From Anthopleura xanthogrammica (Eukaryota > Cnidaria > Anthozoa > Actiniaria > Actiniidae), in NCBI GenBank assembly GCA_964019055.1, contig OZ025206.1, positions 2,543,001 to 2,607,000 on the forward strand: a stretch of DNA of 64,000 bases, in the 5' to 3' direction. The stretch's first letter is position 1; each line of letters starts with the position of its first letter. The translations under genes and the position numbers were made by a program. The notes beneath the pieces are model-generated. The model ran no database searches and was not told the DNA's origin. It was given only the letters and a program-made list of their open reading frames with translations. Positions 51,101-63,100 of this stretch are shown here, piece by piece.

Positions 51101-54100
51101 CTGCAAAAGGTAAAGGCATCTAGCCGTAGATGAAGTATATACTTTGGCAGGTTTTCATCAGCATTACCATTGGAAGCATTGGGCTGCAAATTGATATGCA
51201 TATCCGATGGCATATTCTTTTTAAAGTTTATAAATAGTCCCCTTCACAGTTCCCTGCGCCGTCTTAAGAGTAGCCGGTCCTTTGCAACGGAGTGAGACGA
51301 ACGGTGAGCTTGCAATGAGACATGTGAATAATTGTCCAAGGTGTTAAAAAGGTCTCTATCATTGCTACTGTGTGCAGCACCAAAATCTTAAATCATGTGC
51401 TAACCACTACTTGGTATGTATTTTCTTGATTCAGTCATCTATGGTGTTTCACTGAACCACACGGACAATATTCCCGCCATGAACCCCATTCAAGACATGC
51501 GCAGTATCAACTCCATTGACTTCCTGTTTAAAGGAGGGTGGATTTTCTTCGTTTATGGGCGCGCTATTGGTCGCGTTAACAGAGACGGAACAAGAAAAAA
51601 GACTATCATAAGCACAGGCCTACAGCGGCCACAGGGGATTGCGGTGGACTGGGTTGGGAAGAATCTGTTTTGGACAGACGCTGGTACAGATCTTATCGAG
51701 GTATTCATAAGAATTAATGCCATCCAGAGCAATTTTCCCATAGAAATCCTTATAAAATATTGAATTTTATATTTGATGCCATTTCTCCTATACTCAACAT
51801 TAAGAACTAAAACTTTGCCTTCTTACTAATATCAAGGTGCTCTTTTCATTTCTGATGTTCATTTTGACACAGCCGCTCGATTTAAGGGGTAGGGTCACGT
51901 GACCTGTTGTTGCAAAAGGCCTATTAGGAGATTAAAATGTTTTTGTTTTGCCCTCCAAATTGAGCTGCTTTGACATCACGTGAAAGGGGTCTATATTCCT
52001 CTTTGTTTTGAGTCTGTTTTGTTTGAATACTTTTATATACCGTATGTTTGTCTATTAAAGGTGAGTCGTCTGAATGGATCAAGTCGAAAAGTACTGATAT
52101 CCACGGGTCTAACAGAACCACGCTCCATCGTAGTCTACCCTAATAAAGGACTCCTGTTTTGGACAGACTGGGGTACTCCTGCCCGCATCGAACGAGCCTC
52201 CATGGATGGATCGCACAGACGTACCTTGGTGAGGGCCTCCATCATAAGGCGTCCCTCAGGGCTTGCTGTTGATTATGAACAAGACATGGTTTACGTGGTG
52301 GATTTGAGGAAAGACACGATATGGAGGATGAACTTGGATGGAGGTAAAATACACATCTTATTCATACCCTGGAGCATACAACCTCTGGGCTGATCTAAGT
52401 CCGGGCATGGCTGACTCACAGATCGGACCCTGAAACAACCTCTGGGCTGATCTAAGTCAGGGCATGGCTGACTCACAGATCGGACCCTGAAACAACCTTT
52501 GGGCTGATCTAAGTCAGGGCATGGCTAACTCACAGATAGAACCCTGAAACAACCTCTGGGCTGATCTAAGTCAGGGCATGGCTGACTCACAGATCGGACC
52601 CTGAAACAACCTCTGGGCTGATCTAAGTCAGGGCAAGGCTAACTCACAGATAGAACCCTGAAACAACCTCTGGGCTGATCTAAGTCAGGGCATGACTAAC
52701 TCACAGATTAAACCCTGAAACAACCTCTGGGCTGATCTAAATCAGGGCATGGCTAACTCACATATTAAACCCTGAAACAACCTCTGGGCTGATCTAAGTC
52801 AGTGCACGGCTAACTCACAGATTAAACCCTGAAACAACCTCTGGGCTGATCTAAGTCAGGGCACGGCTAACTCACAGATTAAACCCTGAAACAACCTCTG
52901 GACTGATCTAAGTCAGGGCATGGCTAACTCACAGATTAAACCCTGAAACAACCTCTGGGCTGATCAAAGTCAGGGCGTGGCTAACTCACAGATTAAACCC
53001 TGAAACAACCTCTGGGCTGATCTAAGTCAGGGCACGGCTAACTCACAGATAGAACCCTGGAACAACCTCTGGACTGATCTAAGTCAGGGCGCGGCTCTTA
53101 GGGGTTGCAACTCGACGCACAGTCTTTCTAAATGTTTCAGAATTTTAAAATTCTGAAAAAAATTGAGAAATTTAAACTAATCAAGATATTGCTTGGTTTT
53201 TGAAATAACTGAAATAACGAGTAATTCCTACTGTCAATTGCGGTCCCACAGGCAATCAGAAACTTATTGTCAATAACCTTAGACAGCCAAGTGGCCTGAC
53301 TTTGTATGGTGACCATTTATACTGGACGGATCGTAATAAGGACATTATCCAGTCTGCCAACAAGAACGACGGGTCTGATATGCAAGAAAGAAAGACTGCC
53401 GCTAACCCGCGGGACATTCGCGTGTTTGACGCGGGACGCCAGGCAGCTAATGGTCCATGTGCGAAGAATGGTGGCTGTGCAGAACTCTGTCTCGCAGTGA
53501 GCAGCAAGGAAAAAAGGTTAGTCCCGCTCTAGAGTCGTTAGGGGCTCTTCCATGAAGTTTATTCCACACGCATTACCACTACATTCACTATTTACAGCAC
53601 TCGACTCACATGTTGATTTTTATGGAGGGAGGAAAACCGGAGAACCCGGGGAAAAACCCTCGTGCAAGGGAGAAAACAACACATCAAACAAACTCAACTC
53701 ACAGGACCACAGCAGTGAGAGCTTGCAAGCGGTAAACTACTACGCCACTCTTAATTCTATCGTTTCTTGCTGATGATATAGGTGTGCTTGCCCGTCTGGT
53801 CGTCTTGCTGTAGACAAACAATCCTGTGTCAATCAGTCCAACTTAATCATCGTAGCCGATGTGGACGCCATTGAGTCTTTGTCAATCAACCCAGGAACCA
53901 AAGCTACATCCAGTCTTGTTATCTCTCGGTTCAATGGTGAATACCTACAACGGGATGTGGATTATGACTATGACAGTGAAACAATATTCTTTATTGATCC
54001 TGCTGGACCTATCACGATAAAGTCAGTCAAAATTGATGGGACGTACCCGAGGAATGTATCTCAAGGTGAGGCTAGAAACATGTTATGGGATCCAGGGGGA

Positions 54101-57100
54101 GGGTTGTGGGGCCTGCACCCCACCCCACCCCACCCCATCCAATGAAAATTTCGATTAGCTGGCTGACAGTGAGAGAATGATGGCTAACTAGAATTAGGCG
54201 TTACTTTCGCTTTCATTGCCCTCATACAACCCCCTGTTAAAAAAATCCTGGATCCGCCCCTGCAAACCATTCTGAACTTTTAATCTTAAGATTTTAACGG
54301 TGCCCTGAAATAACCTCTGGTCAGGGCATAGCTAACTCACAGATCGAAGTGGAATTTAGCATGTTAGGGTTTGAGGAGGGAGGAGAACCCGGAGAAAAGC
54401 CCTCGAAACAAGGGAATGAGCGAACAAACTCTACTTGCATTAATCCGCGAATCGAATCCGAGACTGCAGAGTTGATCAGTATACTATACTATCGTTGTGC
54501 CACTGTCTCTGAAAATACCTCTACCTCTACAAACCATCATATAGCTTTCTTTTGTTGTGAACAGAGATCAAGTTTCCTGCTGGGCTTGCGATCGACTGGG
54601 TTACAAAACACATCTATGTAGTGGACGGTGAATCTAAAACCATCAGCAGAATGGACCTCAATGGATCGTCGGTACGGAAAGTGATAACACGAGAGACACG
54701 CCTGACTGGGTCTATTGCACTGGTCCCCTGTGAAAAGTAAGAACACATAACTGGCTATAACTGGGTTTCCCTTGACGTCATTTCCTGTCTCGTGCGGAAT
54801 GTTCCTCAGCTGAATCACCAGTTTTCAATAGAATTCTTTCTGGTTGACAGCACATGGTGGTCAGTGTTTGACCACCATTTGGAGCAGATAATGAGATTCA
54901 AAGACTTTTATCAGCTGATTGAAACCCAGCAATTACAGCTAATGTACGTCACGCGTGGCCAGTAACTCGAATGTTTTGATTGGAGTTTCGGCAGCTTTGT
55001 TTGAAATTCCAAATCTCGGCGCCAACTATGATCAAAACTCTGGAAACTCAAAATATTTATATTTTAAAAACAAATATTTTGAAGCTGATACTTAGTGATG
55101 AGGTTGGCAAGTGAATTCTAAACCGATGGAAAGTAGTGAATAATGATGATGATTGAGAACTGTTGGCGTAATAATGATGATTATACTATCCCTTCAACAG
55201 AATGATGTACTGGATCGAGAACAGTTTTAAAATAATGTCAGCCTGGATGAATGGAAAAGAAGTGAAGACAGTGATAAACACTAACTCACGGTTACTATAC
55301 AAGATAACGGTGGATTATACTGAGGGACGGCTGTACTGGATAGGGGTGGATGGGTAAGTGAAAATAGTGGTAATCACTAACGGTGGCACGGTTAGCCACG
55401 CCCTGACTTTGATCAGCCCAGAGCTCGTTTCAGGGTTCGATCTGTGAGTTAGCCATGCTCTGACTTTGATCAGCCCAGAGCTCGTTTCAGGGTTCGATCT
55501 GTGATTTAGCCATGCCCTGACTTAGATCAGCTCAGAGCCTGTTCGATCTGTGATTTAGATCAGCCCAGGGTACGAATATCATAAGACATTAACTTAAGAT
55601 CATTTGTTTTTTCATTCACAGGATAGAGTCTTCGTATCTTGACGGATCAAATCGTCACGTTGTAGATTCCGTCAGGGCCTTGTCTATATCTATTTTTGGT
55701 GAGTTTATTTACTGGAATGATTGGAACCATCGTGCTATCATCAGAGGTAACAAGTACAATGGCGCTGACCAAGTCACCGTGGTGCGCAATAAAGATGACG
55801 TCTATAAAATCCTGGATATGACGGTATATGCAAGAGAACGACAAGATTGTAAGTAGAGAGAGATTTAATAGACTTTTCTAGTCTTGGCGTAATGTTTCCC
55901 CGTTTCAGACCAATTGTCGTTCTTCAGAGTGCAATCTTATTACGTTTTCCGACCACGTCTTTTTGGGTGTACCAACCAATAGACCTCTTTACCTTCGTTG
56001 TTTGTTGTGCCTATTTCAGACCACGTGATGCCACTCTTGGGAGTTGTTTCTTTCATGTGTAAATATTTTAACAAAAGAACATTTCTTAAGGGAATGACAT
56101 GTGGTCTGAAATGGGCAATTTGCATACGAAGGTAAAGAGGTCTATTACGTCATGTAGCCTGCAAATAGACCATTTTAGCTTGGGCTTTATACTTTTCAGT
56201 ATTTCAGACTACGTGTCATTCCCTTGAGCATCATTTCTTTGTTTAATGGTTGCGCACGAGAAGACACATGAATATAGATACAACTTAAACAAAGAATCTT
56301 ATTCTCAATACCACGTGTCATTCCCTAGAGTATCATTTCTTTGTTTAACGGTTGCGCATGATAGACACATGAATATAGATACAACTTAAACAAAGAATCT
56401 TATTCTCAATACCACGTGTCATTCCCTAGAGCATCATTTCTTTGTTTAACGGTTGCGCATGATAGACACATGAATATAGATACAACTTAAACAAAGAATC
56501 TTATTCTCAATACCACGTGTCATTCCCTAGAGTATCATTTCTTTGTTTAACGGTTGCGCATGATAGACACATGAATATAGATACAACTTAAACAAAGAAT
56601 CTTATTCTCAATACCACGTGTCATTCCCTAGAGTTTCATTTTTTTGTTTAACGGTTGCACATGAGAAGACACATGAATATGGATACAACTTAAACAAAGA
56701 ATCTTATTCTCAATACCACATGTCATTCCCTAGAGTTTCATTTCTTTGTTTAACGGTTGCACATGAGAAGACACATGAATATGGATACAACTTAAACAAA
56801 GAATCTTATCCTCAAGACCACATGTCATTCCCTAGAGTATCATTTCTTTGTTTAACGGTTGCACATGAGAAGACACATGAATATGGATACAACTTAAACA
56901 AAGAATCTTATTCTCAAGAGAATGACACGTGGTCTGAAATGGATAAAGGGATAAGGCATTCTTTCGGACTCCCCCCCCCCCCCCCCCCCCCTCCCCACCA
57001 CGATATGCAACGTATTACTACTAATACGGTGTTGTACGTAGGTTTCATTGAATTCAAGGATATCTTTGTTTCTTTTACGTTGATTTTGATCTTGCGAAGC

Positions 57101-60100
57101 TTGAACGGTTAATTTTTTCACTCCCCCTGACATTGGGTCAATGACCCGAAAGCTTGGGGTTTTATATTTTGATATTAATTTTTTTTCTATATTTGGTTTA
57201 CAGTTCTCAATTCAAATCTATATTTTCTAAGAATTTTATTTATTTATTTTCACTTAGTTTTTCATATTTTTTCTCCTCGTGTTAGATGGTTAATAGTAAA
57301 TTAATAGTGCATGGTTTAAATTTTCTAAATCTATATTAATACACATATATATATAGATATTTATTCATATTTATATCACGTTTATTACATTATAATTTTT
57401 ATATCATGTAAGAGCATTGAGATTCGATGTGATGCGCTAGAATAAAATTATTATTAATTATTATTATTATAGTAATAAAATCAACGTAGAAGAAACAAAA
57501 ATATACTTGTATTACTACAAGTTTGAAAATACATTCTGGGAGCACCTTTTTAGGTTTTCTTTCTATTTTTGTGCTTTCTTAATTTTATCTTCTTCGATTG
57601 ATTTAGGTACGATCAAACCATGTGTCCTCAATGGTGGCTGTTCTCAGATCTGCACGGCAGTGAATGGGAACCCTGTGTGTTCCTGTCATCCTGGTTATCT
57701 ATTGGTTGATGGCTATCGATGTGTCTCCACCAAAGCCTCCTGTCCATCCAATCGTTTCACGTGTTCTAATGGCAAATGTGTCCCTCATTTAGCTGTCTGT
57801 GATTCGTACGATGATTGTGGTGACGGTTCGGATGAACTCTCGAAACTTTGTGGTAAGTTTCAGCCAGATGATCTGAGAAAAAATATTAGCCAATCAGAAT
57901 CGAAAAATTTGCAAAACTGAGGTGTCATCCTTAGTAGCCCGGCGAGGGGTGCAAGGGGTTCATAGGGACACTTGAAGCCCTGGAATTGATTAATATCTAA
58001 ATAATTTCGTCGGGGGGAAACAAAATGTCTGATTTTCGGATTTGTGCAGCCGCTTTTGGAAAATATCCTGGATACGCCCCGGCAACTGAGTCTTGCTTGT
58101 TTCCTTTCAGCCACGTGGTCTTGTGGTCCCAACCAGTTCTCCTGTAACCATGGGCGCTGCATTAATGCCAACTGGGTGTGCGACTACGAAGACGATTGTG
58201 GTGATGGCAGTGATGAGATAGGCTGTCCTCCACAGTCATGTGCCGGGCACGAGTTCAGGTGCAATAACGGTCGATGTAAGGCGTATGACTTGAAATGTGA
58301 TGGGGATAATGACTGTGGGGACTTCAGTGATGAGATAGGCTGCCCTGATGTAACATGTGCCGCGGGCAAAGTTAAGGTGAGTCACATTGTCGTTCTTTTA
58401 ACTGTTGAGTACTCGAGAATCAGATTAGGCTTATAGATTTGTTTATTCAACACCATAGAAAATACAGCCAATCAGAACGCAGGAAAGCCGTTGTATATTC
58501 GTCGGTATTTCACTCTTACCTACCATCATGCACTGCGCATTGAATCTACGCATTTGTATTTTCTATGGTGTGGGATAAAATGATTATACAATGGTTTCTC
58601 GTGGCATACTGTGGAATATCCAACTCGTCACTTATCAAATATACCAAAATATAGCATTACGTGAGCATGCACTTAGAGCAGTAGCCGCGCGGAACTCTTC
58701 GTGCATGTATTTTCATAACAGTTTAATTTTGTGGAATATTTTCATCATAGTGTGGGTCTAAAAACATATGCATACACAAGAGCTGGATGTGTGATGGCAA
58801 CAACGACTGCGGTGACAATTGGGATGAGCGACCAGCGGTCTGCTCCAATAGTACATGCGCATCGTCTCAATTTCACTGTGCCAACAGTAGGTGTATTCCA
58901 AGTCGCTGGTACTGCGATGGTGAGAATGATTGTGGCGATATGAGTGACGAACCTTCAAGCTGCAAGACTCCAAAGACAACCTGTTCGAGTGAGAAGTTTA
59001 CTTGCACTAATGGTGAGGGTCCATGATTTATCTCTTCATTTGTTAGTAGTTTTATCGACAACTCATCAGTTCAAATTACTCCTCACAATATCACACGGCC
59101 ACTTTACCTTGGGCGTAATATTTTTCCACTTCAGACCACGTGTCATTATATTGAGAATAAGATTATTCATATATGCATGTGTCGTCTTCTCGTGTGCAAT
59201 ACAAATAAATGATACTCTAGGGAATGGCACATGGTCTGAAATGGGAAAACGAAAAAAAAGCTCTATATAAGAGATCTATACCACTCTTCTAGGTCACGTT
59301 TGCGAGCTCCAAGAGTTATTTCATACAGCTCAACCCTCAATATTCCCAAGGTAACTCCAATGAGTATCCTTGAGGAAGGTCGCTTCTAATTGGCTGATTT
59401 TGTAGCACAATCTCATTCTAAATAAACTGAGCCAATCACGTCCAAGCATCATAGTTGTATCTTACGGTCGCCTCAGAAGCATTAGAGCAGATTTCGCGTG
59501 AGTGCGAAAAGTCACGGTACACGGCACGGTTACGGCGCAGCGCGGACATGACACCGAATGTCGAATGTTTTAATACACGGCACGGCACTGACAATAGGGA
59601 CCTTAAGCAACTCGAAATCTAGGACGGGGACGTGAGACCCGAGGTTTCAGAACTGCTTTTTAATGATAGAAGAAGATCTGGAAATAGGTGTTACTTGTTG
59701 ATCTCAAGACGTGAACGACGTGCAATTGCTGAATATCGCATTCTGGCGAGAACGATATCGTCTTTTCTCGCTCAGATACTGACGTTCCCGTTCTAGATTT
59801 CGAGTTGCTTAAGGTCCCTAATGTCACGGCAAGGCGCGGTCCAAGCCGTAAATTTTTCATAGTCATACGAAAACTGCTCTAGTAGCTAGAGTAATAAGAT
59901 TTACTTTATATTTTTATACAATATAGGTAACTGTATATCCAAGCGATTCGTCTGTGACGGAGACGATGACTGCGGTGATGGCTCGGATGAATCCAGCGGA
60001 GGTTCCCTATGTCCTAAGCGCAACTGCAGCGGTACTGAGTTCACATGCGTCAAAACCTCACGCTGTATACCGCTGTCCTATATGTGCGACGGCGATAACG

Positions 60101-63100
60101 ACTGTGGTGATGCGTCAGACGAGAGTCCGAGTTTAAGTTGCATCCAGTCTACCTGTCACTCCTCGCAGTTCAGGTAACTCTTAGAATAGACCCCTTGCAG
60201 CATAGGTTCCAGTTCTCAGGAGATTGAATTCTTTTGTTTTGTCCTACAAATTGAGCTGCTTTGACGTCATGTGCAAGAGGTCTATACTCACTTATTAGAC
60301 TGAACATTGAAAAAAGTGGTCACAATGTCAATCTTATAACTTCAAAACACGTGAAGTTGGCTTATTTTGCAATGTATGTTGGTTGGCACCGCGAGTTTTC
60401 TATAACAATCTTTTTGACTGACAGAACATAGTGGTCAATGGTAAGTGTTTGACCACCATATGGAGCAGATAATGAGTTTCAAATCAGCTGATTGAAACCA
60501 AGCAATGAGAGATGTATCGATACAATAACTTATCTTACCATATGTTTGCTTATTTAACAATCCAACCATTGAACCTCTTTGAAACTTGAGTTATTTTCGT
60601 CCCAACAGGTGCGCAAATGGCCTCTGCATTCAAAATCAGTGGCGATGTGACTTCGACGATGACTGCGGCGATAATTCAGACGAGATGTCCTGCGCAAACC
60701 ACACCTGTGGTCAAGATCAATTCACCTGTAGGAGTGGGCACTGCATCTCAAAGAAAAACGTCTGTGATAAGAAGATCGACTGCATAGACAGATCCGACGA
60801 AGATTCTGCTCTCTGCTCTACTACACCACCACCAACGTGCGCCAAGGGTCACTTCAAGTGCGCCAATAATAAATGTATCAAAGAAAGTCTGGTTTGTGAC
60901 AAGGTAGATCACTGTGGGGATTTATCCGATGAAAGACACTGCAATATCAATGAATGCCTGCGGACCCAGAACAAGGTTTGCGCACACTTCTGTAATGATA
61001 CACCAACAGGATTCACTTGCTCCTGCCGCCCGGGATATCAACTAATGGACGATGGCAGCAGCTGCCGAGACATTGATGAATGCGCTAAATTCTCACTGAA
61101 CGGCTGCAGCCAGTTTTGTATTAATCAAAGAGGTTCTTATAAATGTACTTGTGCAAGTGGATATTATCTAGAACCCGGGAACAGACGCACCTGCAAAGCT
61201 ATTGGACGTACTGATAAACCTTATATAATCTTTGCGGAACGCGATGAAATCCGTTCCATGGATATCAACGGATGGTATAAAAATATTATACTCAATAACA
61301 CTAGAGCTTTGGCTGTAGACTTTGATTTGAAAGAGCATAGACTATACTGGACGCAGGTGGGCAGAAACCCTCTTATTGGACGAGCCCGTCTTGATGGAAC
61401 AATGGTGGAGGTGATAGTGAAAGACGAGGAGAATCTAGTATCGCCTGAGGGAATCGCCGTGGATTGGGTCGGGAGGAACTTGTATTTTAGTGATCAAGTA
61501 AAAGACAAGATTTTTGTGTCAACTTTAGCTGGGAAGTACATGAAGACTCTTGTGGACAAGAACTTGGACGAACCAAGAGCGCTTGTTGTTGTTCCTGATA
61601 AGGGTAAGGAGAATTATAAAATTACTATTATAAATTTCGCTTTCTGATTGGATGATGACGCGTGTATTATGAGAGCACAAAGCACGCTCGCGCGCATTCG
61701 TATTTTATGAGAGAAATCAAAAACTTGCTTGCTGTGCTGTGTGAAGTTATAAAGCACTTGGGGATTGTCAGAACACTCGAGAAGTGTTAAGCTACGGATC
61801 GTGCTTCTCCTAACACTTCTCTCATGCTCTGCCAATCCCCGCATGCTTTATGACTGCACACAGCACACACGCGCGTTTTCTATTTCTTCATTTCCGATCC
61901 GTTGTTTGTCCAGCTCCCATAACTTATCGATTTTATCTCTTTTCTTTAGGATTCTTGTTTTACACAGACTGGGGTTCCTTTCCCCACATTGGCCGGGTAG
62001 GCCTGGATGGCTCTTCCCCAAGCCCTATCGTCCACACAAAGCTAAGGTGGCCCAATGGTCTTACAGTTTGCCTTATCACTACAAAACTGTTCTGGGCAGA
62101 TGCGAAGTTGAATATCATTGAATATAGTAACCTTGATGGATCCAGGAGAACGCAGCTCACCTCAAGTCGAGTACAACATCCCTTTGGACTAACGCTGTTT
62201 GAAGATTTTCTTTACTGGACTGATTGGAGGGATAAAACTGTGAACCGCGCGTTCAAATGGACAGGAAATAATCATATTGTCCTTCTTAACTCGACCTTTA
62301 AACTCCATGGAATCCAGGTAATTCAAACCTTTCGTCTGATAGATTTAGACACTGAGACAGTAGAGCACTTTTCGTATGACTATGAAAAACTTACAGCACG
62401 GACCGCGCGTCGTGATCGTGTCAGTGCCGTGCCGTGTATGAGAACATTCGACATTCGGGGCGGTGTCCGCACCGTAACCGTGCAGTGTGACGTGACACTT
62501 CACATTCATTCAAAATCTGCTCTAATGTAAGCTATGGCCCTGTTTACTTGAGGGTACCGTGATCTTACTGTCAACTTTTCTAGATCTCCCAACGAAAAGA
62601 AAATCATTCTTCCTAGCGCTAGGCTCACCCCACCTTCCGAGTGTAAATTGGGCCTATAGACCCTTTGTCAAAATGGCGACCGAAAGTTCAAATAAGATAA
62701 AATAAAAAAACTTGTACCAGCACTAGAAAGAGCATCTTTACTTTAGTAACCCTACGGGTGGTTTGATCTAGTTTTACAACGTCGCATGTAAAATTACATC
62801 GTGTGTTCTCACTCACTAATTTTTCTCTCTCTTTCGGCAATAGGTGGTTCATCCCAGCCGTCAACCCCATTCTTCCCATCAATGCTCCAAGTCACCATGT
62901 AACGGCTTGTGCCTCCTGACACCCAGCGGTAGCTACAAGTGCGCATGTGCAGACAACATGCATCTCGCTAACGATGGCAAAACCTGTCTTGCAAACTGTA
63001 CGAATGATGAATGGAGGTGCAATAATTATCGCTGTATCTCGAGACACTGGTTGTGCGATGGACAGAACGATTGCGGGGATAACAGCGACGAGCGACGTAA

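Noticed and set aside
56618..57112. 164-residue repeat protein on the + strand
   Set aside because: It is the translation of the family B tandem array and the following poly-C run.
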